Source: Nageia nagi (taxonomy: Eukaryota; Pinophyta). Taken from it: a stretch of 64,000 bases of DNA. The DNA is taken from assembly GCA_050084985.1 (NCBI GenBank), contig JBITNC010000001.1, positions 11,718,001-11,782,000 of the forward strand. Reading direction: 5' to 3'. Below, piece by piece: positions 44,379 to 56,662 of the stretch. The position numbers and the translations under genes are program-made. The number at the start of each line of letters is the position of its first letter. Position 1 is the stretch's first letter. The notes beneath the pieces are model-generated. The model had not been told where the DNA came from. It searched no databases and saw nothing but the letters and a program-made list of their open reading frames with translations.

Positions 44379-45538
44379 CTCATGCAACCACCTACATAGG
44401 ATGATAAAGATAAATGAGGCCTTAGTTTCAAGGGCCCTCAAGAAATATCAACTACAACCCAAATTTATGAGATAGAGGATGAGGGAGATTGAGGAACTTT
44501 CCTTCTCTCATGAGGATTTTCTATGTGAAGCACCCTCTTTAGCGATATCTCAATGTTCTCTCCCTCGATTTCTATTTTAACAAGTTAACATGGTTCGAAT
44601 CTCCTTAATTTTATCTTTTTTGCATCCTCCTGATTTTGATGATATTCATGTGGTGGATCAAGATATTACTTATTTTGACATGATTTTCATAATTGATCTT
44701 ACCACCCTTGATAGTTTTATTTGGCCTTGTAACCATGTTAACCCCTATGAGGAGGAGCCAAATGAGGATACATATTGGCCATATCTTAACCATCAGTGGG
44801 AGGAAGGATCCCATATGCTAGTCAAAATGACCATTAAGATTGATCTAGCAAATGACCTTAATAGTCCCAAAATGGTTCAATTTGGTTAAGGGCTTAATGA
44901 AGATGAACTGAAACAATGGACTGTAAAGATTAAAAAGTGAATTAAGATTTTTTTCCTATGCATATAAGGATATGCCAAGTTTAGATACTATTATAGTTTT
45001 GCATCACTTAACCTTGAAGGCAGATGCCAAACTCATGAAACAGAAACCTCATCAAATGCATCTTGTAAAGGTATTGTTAGTTAAAGAAGAGCTTCAAAAG
45101 ATGTTAGACACTAAATTCATAGAGGCTATTGATTATCTTGAGTGGGTTTCTAACCCTGTTATAGTGCCTAAGCCATATGGATGGATTATAATCGACATAG
45201 ACTTCAGGGATGTTAACAAAGATTATCCTCAGTATGACTTTTCATTTCCCAACATTGACACCTTAGTAGACAATAATGCTAGTCATGAGATGTTTTCATT
45301 GATGTACAATTTTTCTAGCTATAATCAAATCATGATCACAAAGGAAGATAAGTACAAAATGATCTTCACAACACCATGGGGAACATACTTCTATAATGTA
45401 TTGTTATTTGGGCTTAAAAACATAGGAGGAACCTGCCAGACGTATATGACCTACATATTACATGATTATATACATGACGTAGTGAAGGATTATGTTGATG
45501 ATATCTTTGTTAAAACTAAAATATGTGTCTCACCTTAA
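44379..45538 (+). pseudogene. Gypsy-2 reverse transcriptase N-terminal half
   Basis: After spacer sequence with KIDLANDLNSPKMVQFG, the frame from 44972 has MPSLDTIIVLHHLTLKADAK, KEELQKMLDTKFIEAIDY, WVSNPVIVPKPYGWI, DFRDVNKDYPQYDFSFPNID, FTTPWGTYFYNVLLFGLKN and DYVDDIFVK. These are the Ty3/gypsy RT blocks in order, with the catalytic YVDD intact near 45490. It is uninterrupted for 188 codons. The protease region upstream is not recognisable. Confidence 0.9.
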
Positions 45539-46634
45539 GGCACTATGTAAGATTCTAAATTAATTTTTGGAATATAATGTCATGTTCAATCCCAAGAAGT
45601 GTATTTTTAGGGTGCAATCATGAAAATTTTTGGGTTTCATTGTATCTAAGCAGGGTATTGAAGTTAATCCTAACAAGGTTGTGCCATAAATGAAATGCCT
45701 CCTAAAAATTTAAAATTGTTACAAAGCTTGCAAAGTAAGATTCAAGCAATCCAAAGATTTATAGCATAACTATTAGATAAATATTGGCCATTCAATAAAT
45801 TTACTAAGAATAATGTCGATTTTGCGTAGGATATTAAGTTTTAGGAGGTCTTTGATTCCATTAAGAAGTATCTTATGCATCCTCCTATCTTGATCCCTCC
45901 TAGAGTGGGAGTGTCTTTTCATTTATACATTTCTACCACTGACTTTGCTTTGGGCTTGATGCTAGCCCAATAGAATGAAGCAAAGAGAGAGCAAGATATC
46001 TATTACTTGAGTCGTAATCTAGTAGTATATGAAACTAGGTATGCCCATCTTGAGAAATTATGCCTAGCAATGATCTTTTCTGCTTAGGATCTTAGAAACT
46101 ATATGCTCAACCAGAAAATGCATATCATTTTCAAGATGAATCTGCTCAATTACATGATGAATAAAATAGTTCTTCATGCTAAGGTGGCTAAGTGGATCAT
46201 GTTTCTCATTGAATTTGACCTTGACATTATAAATTAGAAATTTGTTAAAGGTCATGTTATTGCAGACTAGTTAGGTGAAGCACCCAAAAAAATGACATTC
46301 CTTTGCACATCGAGTTACTAGATTGTAACCCTTTGGATATCTTTGAGATTGAGGAGGAGGTATAACAAGAAGAATTTGATATGACAATGTACTTTGATGG
46401 GTCTCTCCATGAAAAAAGGGCAAGGGCTAGGATAGTATTCATAACTCCTTAGGGTATTCCCATGCTTATTTCTTTCAAACTATCCTTCGAGTGTACAAAC
46501 AATAATGCAGAATATGAAGCACTCATTCTTAGTCTATAATTAGGAATTGAAATGAAATATGAGCATCTCAAGATATATGGTGATTCTTTGCTAATTGTTA
46601 ATTAGATTAAAGGAATCTTTTTCTGTAATCAACC
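45539..46634 (+). pseudogene. Gypsy-2 RT end and RNase H, cut by copia B
   Basis: Broken frames give FLGFIVSKQGIEVNPNKV, YYLSRNLVVYETRYAHLEK, MTMYFDGSLHEKRARARIVF, ECTNNNAEYEALIL and HLKIYGDSLLIVN, the RT thumb and the RNase H with its D-E-D positions (FDGS, AEYEAL, GDS). The sequence halts at CNQP at 46634 and resumes with matching duplication CAACC at 51681. Confidence 0.9.
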
Positions 46635-47106
46635 TATGAAGTTGCACATTACATTACTAAATGAAGTTACAAAGCTTTATAGCTTAAAAGAAGCTACAAT
46701 ATAACAATGGTTGTTGTAAATAATAGAAAGAATAACAACCAAAACTATTCCTACATATTACAATCTTATAATCCATGTACAAACAAGTATGGATTATATA
46801 TTCACATCCAAATATATTCCCTAGGCTATAACAAACCTTAAAACGAAGTATAAATATAAACAAGATTCAAAATAACAAGAAAACAAACAATATGCCATGC
46901 ATAGTCTGTGTACAGTATTGGTCATGGTTTAGTAGACTGGTTGACTAGTCGATAAGCTAGTTAGTGCCTTCTAGTCGGTAGTCTAGTTAGTCCCTTCTAG
47001 TCAATAGTCCAGTTAGTCACCACTAGCCTAACTTATGCAACTCGGCTAGAAACAAAGGGCTAGAGTTTCTCGATTTATGTGTGCGTGATGGTCTTGAACT
47101 CTAACA
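46635..47106 (-). repeat. Copia B 3' LTR (472 bp)
   Basis: Plus strand starts TATGAAGTTGCACATTAC (terminal TG mutated to TA) and ends CTTGAACTCTAACA. It contains three copies of a CTAGT(T)AGT(C/G)CC(T)TCTAGTC-like unit around 46960-47030. Confidence 0.9.
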
Positions 47107-47182
47107 TTCTCCCCCTTGATGCTGAGAAGATGTACCAGGATGTTCCTCAACTTCAAAAATTAAGCTTTGACAATAACTTCGG

Positions 47183-47548
47183 TTAAAATATTAGCCACAT
47201 TCTCCAAAGTATCAACATGCCTAAGCTCAACAATTTTTTTTCCACCATATCTCTTATGAAGTGATACTTCATATCAAAAAGCTTTGACCTGTTGTGTTGG
47301 ATTGGATTTTGTACCAATTGGATGGGACTCTTATTGTCACAATACAGAATAGTAGCACCACTTTGAACCTCACAAAGTCTCCTTAACCATAATGCTTGGG
47401 CACTAGCACTTGTGATTGTAATATACTTAACTTCAGTAGGTGAAAGAGCCACCGTGCTTTGTTTCTTTGAACTCCATGTTGTCATACATGAACCAAGGCT
47501 GAAGCATTGACTAGATGTGATCTTCCTATCATCAATGTTGCTCCCCAA
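47183..47548 (-). pseudogene. Copia B RNase H
   Basis: WSSKKQSTVALSPTEVKYI (Glu retained; usual 'STAEAEY'), ASAQALWLRRL, ILYCDNKSPIQLVQNP and FDMKYHFIRDMVEKK follow the copia RNase H pattern, with the CDN aspartate present. Confidence 0.9.
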
Positions 47549-47599
47549 TCTAAATCATTACAGCCAACAAGTTTGGCACCTTCATGCTTGATGTAGTGG

Positions 47600-48480
47600 A
47601 TGCCAAAATCAATTATTCCTTGAACATATCTTAGAATTTGTTTTGTTGCTTTTAGATATGAGAAATATCAAGCCTAGTTTTTGTGAGAAATATAAGACTT
47701 CCTACAATGGATCTATAAGTGATTACATTGACTCTCACTCCTCCATAATCCTTACAAAGAAGCTCACCATGAGCAATTGGAGTGGGTAGTGATTTACAAC
47801 TTTCCATCTCAAATTTCAACAATATATCTTTAGCAAACTTGCTTTGACATACAAAGATTTCATACATTGAATATAATTCCAATCTAAGGAAATAGTGCTG
47901 AAGACCAAGGTCTTTCATTTCAAATTCATCCATCATTTTCCTTTTGAGTTCATCATTCAAGTTAAAAGAACTACCCATATAAATCAAATCATCAAATATA
48001 AACAAACAAGAACAAGAGCAATACCTTGCTTCATGATGTAGAGGGTAGGTTCATTCTTGGTCCTTTGGAATCCATATTATTGAAATTAGCCATATATCCT
48101 TGAGTACCATTCCCTTGGTTCTTGATTTAGGCCATAGAACATTTTCTTCAATTTTTAGACTAGATTCTCTTTCCCATTGATGATAAAACCTTGAGGTTTC
48201 TCCACATAAACCTCTTCTTGCAAGTAGCCATTCAAAAATGCACTTTTTACATCCATGTGCAAAATATTCTTCATAATCAATGCAAAATTTTTGTTTTAAT
48301 CCCTTGGCAACAAGTCTTGCTTTGTGCCTCTCAATAGTGCTATCACTACTATACTTGGTCTTGAAGATCCATTTACAACCAATACATTTTTTATCCTTTG
48401 GAAGTTCAACAAGCTACCAAGTTTTATTCTTTTCAATAGAATGCATTTCTTCAATCCATTGCATTCAACCACAAATCATT
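47600..48480 (-). pseudogene. Copia B reverse transcriptase
   Basis: Frame 47652-48005 has FIFDDLIYMGSS (YVDD box changed to IFDD), EFEMKDLGLQHYFLRLELY, KFAKDILLKFEMESCK and YRSIVGSLIFLTKTRLDI. Upstream parts are in broken frames between 48010 and 48480. Confidence 0.85.
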
Positions 48481-48739
48481 AGGAAAAGCATAATCAAAAC
48501 ATGAAGGCTCAACATCAATGCCATCCATAAAAGCATAATTGACAATATCACATCTATGATCTTCATTTTCATCATCTCCATACATATTCAAATTCTGAAT
48601 TCTAGATACAACATCATCCATTTCTTTTTCTTAACTTCTTGTGAGTCTCTTAATAAAATTTATATCTATAATATTATAAGTAGGATGATTTGCCAATATT
48701 CTTTTCCACTTTTTATATCTCTTTTGCTTGACTTAATGG

Positions 48740-49842
48740 ATTTAATCAACTTGAAGTACTTGGTGTGCAAGGTGAAGGAGGACTTACTTGGCCTTGGCCA
48801 TTGATGGGATGAACATGTGCATTATTTGTCTCATTGGAAGAATATTCATTGGTAGATCTATCATCAACTATGAGTTTTTGATTACCACCATACTTTCCCA
48901 CTTCATCAAAAATCAAATCTCTTAATATTATAATTCTCTTTATTTTTGAACTGTAAAATCTATATGCTTTAGAATTTTCACAATAACCCACAGAAACACA
49001 TGTTGGCTTTTTGGATCAAGTTTTATTCTTTTCTCATCAGGAATGTGTGCATATTTTAAACAACCAAAAAATCTAAAATGACCAACATTTGGCTTTGTTT
49101 CATTTCATGCTTCATAAGGGTTGGTTCCTTCCAATGATTTAGTTGGGCTTCTATTAAGAATGTAAACACTTATTCAACATGCATCAGCCCAAAACATATA
49201 ATTCAAATCTTGTGAATGCAACATGCTTCTTTCCATACTCATTATTGTCCTATTTTTCCTATCACATACACCATTTTGTTGAGCATTAAAACCTATAGTA
49301 AGTTGCCTTTTAATTCCACAATCCTTGCAAAACCTTGTGAATTCATTTGACATAAACTCCCCTCCTGTTTCATTCCTTAAACATTTTATATAAAATCCAC
49401 TTTGATTTTCCACATTATTCTTGAATTCCATAAAATAAATAAAATATTGATATTTTATTTTTAATAAATAAATGCAATACATTCTTGAGTAATCATCAAC
49501 GAAAGTGAGGAAATATGAATTCATACCCATACTCTTGTTTTGCATTAGACCATATATATCCGAATGCATCAATTGAATAGGATAAGAGACTCTCCATGCT
49601 TGACCCCTTGGAAAGCTTGATCTATGGTGCTTTCCCAAATAACATACTTCACACACATCTTTGCATTCATCCACCTTTAGTAGCCCATGTACCATTTGAT
49701 GAGATGTCAAAAGTTTCAAACTTGAGTGATTGAGATGCCCATATCTCAAATGACATAACCAAACTTTGTTTTCAATAGACACATTAGCAAGTACAACCTC
49801 TTGGCCACCAAATTTTAGAGGAAATAACCTATTCTTACTCAT
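48740..49842 (-). pseudogene. Copia B integrase
   Basis: The 222-codon frame 49174-49842 has WLCHLRYGHLNHSSLKLL and CEVCYLGKHHRSSFPRG (zinc-binding HHCC), QLMHSDIYG (first Asp), FVDDYSRMYCIYLL, RNETGGEFMSNEF (usual Asp replaced by Glu) and QNGVCDRKNRTIMSMERSML (usual Glu replaced by Asp). A later piece (GYCENSKAYRFYSSKIKRII, 48746-48991) is the C-terminal region. The two active-site swaps would probably disable it. Confidence 0.9.
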
Positions 49843-50300
49843 TCATACTATAGTAACAAGATTATTGCCTCTATTTTTATAATAAATTACACACTTTCCT
49901 TCATCAAAAATAAGCATGTAATTATTTTCCATCATTTGCCTAATACTTAACAAATTGTGTTGAAGTTTGGGAATATAGTAAACATCATTTACCTTCTCTA
50001 CTCCTTCCTTGGTTTCCACCTCCATGGCACCCACACCTTCAACTTGCAACGTGCTATTATCACCAATTTTGATATTTGATTTGAAGGAGTCATCAATTTG
50101 AGAAAATAGCTCACCCTTACCAGTCATGTGTTTGGATGCTCCCAAATAAAGTAGCCATATCTCTTGCATGCTTGGATCAGCCTTCCCATATGTCCAAAAT
50201 AAGTTTGTATCTTCCTCTCCATAGTTTGCACCTCTCCCTTCTTGAGAAGCCTTCAATATACAATCTCTCTCGTAGTGCCCAAATTTATAACAATAGTAAC
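49843..50300 (-). pseudogene. Copia B zinc knuckle and protease
   Basis: CYYCYKFGHYERDC just right of 50256 is an intact CCHC knuckle. The protease segment reads EIWLLYLGASKHMTG where intact copia has LDSGAS, so the catalytic Asp is lost. IKIGDNSTLQVEGVGAM and VYYIPKLQHNLLSI complete it. Confidence 0.9.
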
Positions 50301-51118
50301 ATTGCTTGTTAGATTTGTCACTTACATTAGATTTTTGGTGTTGTTGGCCTCCTTGGCCTCTTCCATTTCCTCTACCTTATGCATCACCTCTCCTTCCTCT
50401 TCATCTTCCTCTACCTTGGCCTCTACCTTGACTACTCAGATTGGCTTCTCCTTATTTGAGTACAAAAGCCTTATCATCACCACCTCTAATGCTTGAAGAT
50501 GATGGATCTTGTAGTCTCTCTTCATGGGACATGAGTGAACCAACAAGTTGATCATAAGTGAGAGTAGCAAGATTTTTTCTTTCTTCAATAATGATTACAA
50601 TAAGGTTCCACTTTGGAAGAAGAGATCTCAAAATGTTCTTCACAACCACTTCATTTTCAATTATTTCACCAAGTGTCTTCATTTTGTTGATACATGATTG
50701 CACTCTAACATAATAATCAACAACCTTCTCATCATCTTTCATCTTGATATTTTCAAATTCTCTCTTAAGAGTTTGAATTTTCACTTTCTTCACTTGATTG
50801 CTACCTTGGTATCCATCCTTCAAATCCTTCCATGCATCCTTGGCTGATGTACATGAAGCAATCCTTGGAAATATGCTCTTATCCATGGTCATTTGAAGAT
50901 GATACAAGGCACAAGAATTCTTTTTGTGCTTTCCTTTTTAAAGTCTTATCAACCCCTTACAAGGTATTCCAATCATGTGGCTCATCATAGCCATCTTCTA
51001 CAATCTCCCAAAATCCTTTTCCAATGAGCAATGTCTTCATTTTGATAAACCAATACTCATTATCTTCACAACAAAACTCAAAAATTAGCCATGAATAGTT
51101 ATTGATATTTGAATCCAT
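50300..51118 (-). pseudogene. Copia B gag
   Basis: Starts at the ATG at 51118 (MDSNINNYSWLIFEF), then EDNEYWFIKMKTLLIGKGFW, frame 50452-50907 with KDAWKDLKDGYQGSNQVKK, LKREFENIKMKDDEKVVDYY and YDQLVGSLMSHEERL, and a Gly/Arg-rich tail. Same family as the gag at 59.4 kb. One stop lies near 50945. Confidence 0.9.
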
Positions 51119-51216
51119 TCTCAAATGCTCAAATGCAAAAACTGAAAAAATGAAACTTGAATATGCTTAATAAGTTTCTCCAAACTTCACCCACTCTAAC
51201 CTAAATGAACTCATTA

Positions 51217-51228
51217 GCTCTGATACCA
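51217..51228 (-). other. Copia B primer-binding site, tRNA-Met type
   Basis: Minus strand TGGTATCAGAGC, perfect, three bases after the LTR. Confidence 0.95.
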
Positions 51229-51231
51229 CAA

Positions 51232-51680
51232 TGTGAACTTGCATATTACATTATTGAATAAAGTTACAAAGCTTTATAGCTTCATAGAATAAGCTTCGGT
51301 ACAATAACGATTGTTGTAAGTAATACAAAAAATAATAACCAAAAATATTCCTATAGATTACAATTTTACAATCCATGTACAAATAAGTATGGATTATTTA
51401 TTCATGTCCAAATATATTCCCTAGGCTATAACAAACATCAAAATGGAGTATAAAGATAAACAACACCCAAAATAACAAGAAAATAAATAATTTTCCATGC
51501 AAAGTCTATGTACAGTACTGGTTGTAGTTTAGTAGACCAGTTGACCATCTAATAGGTCAGTTAATCCCTTCTAGCCAATAGGCTAGTTAGTCCCTACTAG
51601 CCTAACCTATGCATCTTAGATAGAAATAGAGAGCTAGAATTTCTTGATTTATGTGTACTTGATGGTCTTGAAATCCAACA
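51232..51680 (-). repeat. Copia B 5' LTR (449 bp)
   Basis: Plus strand TGTGAACTTGCATATTAC to TTGAAATCCAACA, matching 46635-47106 with scattered substitutions; shares TATTCCCTAGGCTATAACAA. Confidence 0.9.
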
Positions 51681-51685
51681 CAACC

Positions 51686-53145
51686 TCACCTTAAGTTGTA
51701 TAAGACCATGGTTGAGACACTACTAGAACATTTTAAGGCATATGATATTGAGGCTACCCTTAGATCCTATAATCTATTTGCAAATACAATGGCTTCTTCA
51801 GGATTCTTAATTCCATAAAACCCATTTTGAAAAGCTATACATATAGAGGTGATCACCATGTATAAGTCCTCTTAAGAGTTTCCCTTGTATCAAGAGGATC
51901 CCCTACCACAAGTCCATGTTAATGGATTGAATTTGGTATCCAAGGACATGTAGTACCATTCAAATAGAAAGCATTCAAAAATACCATTCCAAGAGATTTA
52001 ATTTATAAAAGAGGATATGATGGAGTTATTCTTTGATGCTGAGAATCACCATACAAACAAATAAGAATGCATAAATATCATGATGGCACCTATGGGGGGC
52101 AATTTAGTGGATTTTCTATCACCAAACACTTATTTGGATGGGGTATTATTGGCCAAAAATGGAGATAGATTATCTCTATTATGTTAAAAAGTATGTAAAG
52201 TGTCAACAACATGCAAATTTGACATACACACCCTCTCAAGCATTACAACCAAGTCAAGCTATGTGGCCTTTCTCAAGATAAGGTTTTGACTTAATTGGCC
52301 AATTCAATCCATCCTTGTCTAGAGAACATAAATTTATAATCACATCCATTGATTATTTCACAAAGTGGGTAGAGGAAGCCCCCATGGTATCTATTAAAGG
52401 TCCCAAGATTATGGAGTTTATTTAGCATAACATCATCAATAGTTTTGGCATCCCTACATGGATCATTTTAGATAATTGTCTGAATTTAAAGAATGAGGAT
52501 ATGCAAAAAATTATCTACCGTTACAAGAACAAATAAATATTTTCTATAGCTTACTATCCATAGAATAATAGAAAAATAGAAGCAACAAACAAAATAATAG
52601 TTTCCATCCCAAAGAAAATAGTAAGTATATCTCATAGGGATTGGCACACTCAAATACCACTAGCACTTTGGGTTTACAAAACTAGTATCAAAACTCCTAC
52701 ACATGAAATATCATTATCACTATTATATGGGGCCAAAGTAGTCATACCATTAGAGATTGATATTCCTTTGTTACGAATTCAATTACAAGATTTACTACCA
52801 GAACTTGATGTATGATAAAATCACTTGAACCAATTAGTTTTATTAAAGGAGAGGCGTATCAATTCCTTAGAATATTTTAAAGTTTATCATAACCATATAA
52901 AGAAAGCATATAGCAAAAGGGACCATCCACATGAGCTTTAGATTGGTGATGTGGTTCTTAAAGAAAATTAGTATCATTATCACCTAGAACGGGTTCAAAG
53001 AGATAAGTTCTCTCCTAACTAGCTTAATCCCTATGTGATCAAGAGAAAATTTGATTTAGGGGCATATCATTTGGCTACCATGGAAGGGGTCAAAGAAGCT
53101 AAACTAATAAACATCATACAACTTTTACCCTTCCACATATAGGGA
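51686..53145 (+). pseudogene. Gypsy-2 RNase H end and integrase
   Basis: LYKTMVETLLEHFKAYDIEA continues the RNase H region; then KCQQHANLTYTPSQALQ (zinc-binding end), WPFSRWGFDLIGQFNPS (first Asp), FIITSIDYFTKWVEEAPM, FGIPTWIILDNCLNLKNEDM (second Asp), RKIEATNKIIV (Glu), and late blocks LPLLRIQLQDLLPELDV and GAYHLATMEGVKEA. These are Ty3/gypsy integrase blocks in order. Many stops break the frame. It would insert element cDNA when intact. Confidence 0.9.
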
Positions 53146-54160
53146 GAGGCATGGTTATTTTAGATTCATCAGCTTTATTTTCAACTTTTCTTAATCTTGT
53201 CTTCTTAAAAAGATAAAAATATTAAAAAAAAATTATTGTAATAATGTCTTATTTTTACCTTGTTATTAGTCATCATTCTATAGTAAGTGGCAGTCTTATT
53301 TGACTTCACTTTTTCAATATATAGACACATCTAAAAAATATTCTTATGTAATCTATATTAAGTAGCTCTAGGAGTCTCTTTTCATGCATCACTTGTTTTG
53401 TTTCATCAAGCATGATCTTGAAATTTAAGGGCCGATACTTGGATGGTTTCTCACTTTTAGTGTTTCTTATGTTTTTGGGGAATATAAGAACCATTAGTCA
53501 CTCATTCCTAATATAACTTGGTTTACTTGTCATCATTTACATGCAGTTTTAATTTATTTTGATTTCATTTTCTTAAACCATTCATAAAGGTCATTGAACC
53601 ATTACATGACATATCCTTCCTAGTTCGGTTGGGGCTAGAGCACATCTTACACATTTAGATGGAAGTTGGTTCCAAAACTATTTGTTTTTATTGTTGTGTC
53701 CACTTATTATATTTCATAGTTGCAAACCTCTTATGTTCTTATTATATCTTACCATGGGTTAGGACTGTTGAATGACATTTCTTCATATTATTCCATAAAA
53801 TGCAAGCAATAAGGTCTCATTCAGCACTTTAAAATGGAAGTCAATCCCAAAAATACTACATCATATCATCATGTTTAGTTTTTTTATTAAAATTTTAGCA
53901 CATTACATCTAAACCAAAATTTGAAATAAATCATGCATAACTATCTCAAAAAGTGCATCATAATAGACATATGCATTTAAATGAACCATCATATTCCATA
54001 ACCATCAAAATATAAGAAAAACTTAAGCATCCAATATAACTAAAACATGCATCATATAATAAACCCTGTAAATATATGTGTGTGGCCTAAGCCATCAAAA
54101 AATACATAAAAACACTAAGTACATTAGTACAAAAATATCGCCTAGTGATATGCACCCATT
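53146..54160. other. Gypsy-2 3' region, no gene seen
   Basis: Follows a purine-rich AGGGAGAGGCATGG at about 53142. A 3' LTR would be expected here but no matching 5' copy was identified. The phrase ATGGAAGT(T/C)(G/A)(G/A)T(T/C)CC(A/C)AAA occurs at about 53660 and 53837. The 62-codon minus frame at 53306 is unrecognised. Confidence 0.4.
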
Positions 54161-54164
54161 GATA

Positions 54165-54978
54165 TGTAAACCCTACTCGAGTTTATTTTGGATGTAACAC
54201 TTTATTTATTTTAGTGCTTGCAAGAATTAAAATAATTAGCAACACACAATTTTACCCAGGTTCACCCGATGTGGGCTACATCCTATAAATTGTGATCCAT
54301 TATTGTAGGTACTAATTTACAATGTCATTTGCATGACTTTTTTGCTTCCTTCTCTTGATCTTGTTGAAGCCCAATCACACGATCACTATAGGATGCTATT
54401 GAATCTCTTATTTTCATCATGGTGATTATGTCATCCACTTCTTATTTTCAAATCCTCATGGAAATGATGTTATTCATGATCTTCTCTTCTCATAGCCATG
54501 ATGTCATCCACTTTTTCTTTAATCTCATGGAAATAATCGTGTCCATGATATTTTCTCCTCCTCCCATTGCTATGATCTCTTCCAAACAACACTATGTAGA
54601 TTTTGGTATGTAATCCCATTTTTACTCTCATAGACATAACTTCTTCCATAAAGTTTACAATGCTATGGAATTTACATCCTCTACACACTCTCGCCCACTT
54701 GGGAGGAAAACTGATGAAATGGGAATTAACTTTTCCATTCTCCCTAACACCATTTTACAATATTAAGGGTTTACATTTTTGGAATATATGGTTGTAACAA
54801 ATACAATATTCTCTCCATATTTCTAAATAATAATCTACTCCTTTTGACATTTGTTGGTTTTGGTCTCCTTTTAAAATTGGCCTATAGTTTTGATTTTATC
54901 ATTACTATTGATAAACTATTCACACCATTTTAATACCAAATAATAACAATCCCTTACCCATATAACACATGTAGATCA
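54165..54978 (-). repeat. Inverted LTR copy related to element G
   Basis: The minus strand starts TGATC at 54978 and ends AGTAGGGTTTACA at 54165, and shares AGTGGATGACAT, GTGATTGGGCTTCAACAA and GATGTAG(C/A)C(C/T)ACAT in order with the plus-strand LTRs at 55.2-57.7 kb. It may be a solo LTR or one end of another element. Open frames at 54419, 54470 and 54603 are LTR sequence. Confidence 0.65.
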
Positions 54979-55151
54979 CCTATAATGTCCCATCAACCAC
55001 ATAATAACCTTTCACCATGTAGATTGGAATTTGGGAGGCTTTAATCCCAACATAACATTTGGTATTATGAATTGGTGATCAAACTTGAAATAGTCATTTT
55101 GTTTTGGTAGTATTATATTTGATGGTATTTAATGGTCCACGTACACCATGG

Positions 55152-56172
55152 TGATCCAAAATAGATTTCAAAGTCTTAAAAAAAGATTCTAGGTGCAAAT
55201 ATGTGTTGGAGGCCAACTTGATGACGATGCTTGGAGCTACCAATAAGGATTTAAAGCATAAAATTCATACTAGTTAAGATACATATATCCAAAAATACCT
55301 TAATGGAACTAACAACAATTTTGATAGTTTTGCAAAATCCAAAAAGATAGGAGAATATAAACATAAGAGGCCAAAACAACACTAAAAGAATTCAAATGAG
55401 GGAGCTTTTTTTTATGAAGATGAGAGAGCATATTGTAAAGGAGGAAAAAATAACAAATATTATCTTATCACCATGCAACCATAAACTCCAAATTTGTAAT
55501 CCCTTAATGTTATAAAAGGGAACATGGAGTATGAAAAAAGTTAAGTCCTTTAGTGTGGATTTCCTTCCAAGGGGAGTGAGTTAGTGTAGGTTTGAAAAGA
55601 ATGTAGTAGACTCCATTTTATTGTAAAATTCATGAAAAGTAAAAAAAAAAACCATGAGAGTAATATTAGAGGTGCATTTCAAGATTGCATAGAAGAAGAA
55701 AAAGATCATGGACAAGATTATTGCCATGGAGAAAGAAGTGGATGACATAATTGCCATGGAGAAAGAAGTGGATGACATAATTGCCATGATGAAAAGAAAA
55801 AAAGACAAAAAGTAGTTCTAAAAATGTCATATCAAGAAAAGAGATGTTGAACTATGCTTAATGAATTTTATTATAAATAGAGTCATCTTCAAGAAAGGGA
55901 TTTGGTGGAGAGTCTATAGTGATTATGTGATTCGAGTTCAACAAATAAAAGAGTGAAGCAAGAAGGATCATACAAGTGACATTGTAAAATTGACTCTACA
56001 ATAATGGATTTCTATTTACTAGATGTATACCACATCAGTAAAACTAGGATAACTATGTATATACATCATTTTGTGTGTTTTTAATTTGGTGTGCATTTTT
56101 ATTTCTACAAGAACTAAAATGAACAAAGTGTGAAGATCCAAATTAAATTCTAAAGTAGGGTTTATGAATTAA
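55152..56172 (+). repeat. Element G left LTR
   Basis: Shares GAGCTACCAATAAGGATTTA, TTTTGATAGTTTTGCAAAAT and CATCATTTTGTGTGTTTTT with the right copy. Includes a 30-bp tandem duplication (TTGCCATGGAGAAAGAAGTG at 55721 and 55751) present once in the right copy. Confidence 0.75.
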
Positions 56173-56662
56173 GTTGGTATCATAGAAATTATTTTACTAG
56201 GAAATGATTGAGCTTGTTAGAAAAAAAGAATGAGTACTTTATTTGTAAATTTTAGTGTTGTGCCTACTTTAGAGTCAAGAGAACTTGATCTGATGGATTG
56301 GATTCACAGTTTAGAAGCATGCAAGGTTGAGGTAAATTTTCATTTTTGAATCAATAATTTTCATTAGCATTTGATTAAATATTTCCATCATAAAATAATC
56401 TCAACATGAATTCTAGTGGGAGAATAAGGGCCCACCTTCTTAATAGTTTTTATTACTGAGGTTGTTGTGTTGGAAACGAATATTCTTTTGCTTGAGAATA
56501 CAAAGTGATGTACCTAAAAAAGCCAAGTGAATTTAGACTGAGGAGCAAATTAGAGAAGGTGATTCCAAGAAGGATTAAATCTATATTTATTTAAGTATGT
56601 TTTTCCTCATTATTTTGATTCTAAGACTTTTGTCGGACCAAAAGCCCCTAAAATGGGGCAAG

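Larger units (their letters stand above)
46635..51680 (-). mobile_element. Copia B: 5.0-kb minus-strand Ty1/copia element
   Basis: LTRs 46635-47106 and 51232-51680, perfect primer site (51217-51228), purine tract (minus AAGGGGGAGAA, 47107-47117), and gag to RNase H in order. The target duplication CAACC is exact at 46630-46634 and 51681-51685. It lies in the RNase H gene of gypsy-2. Long open stretches remain, but catalytic residues are lost in places. Confidence 0.95.
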
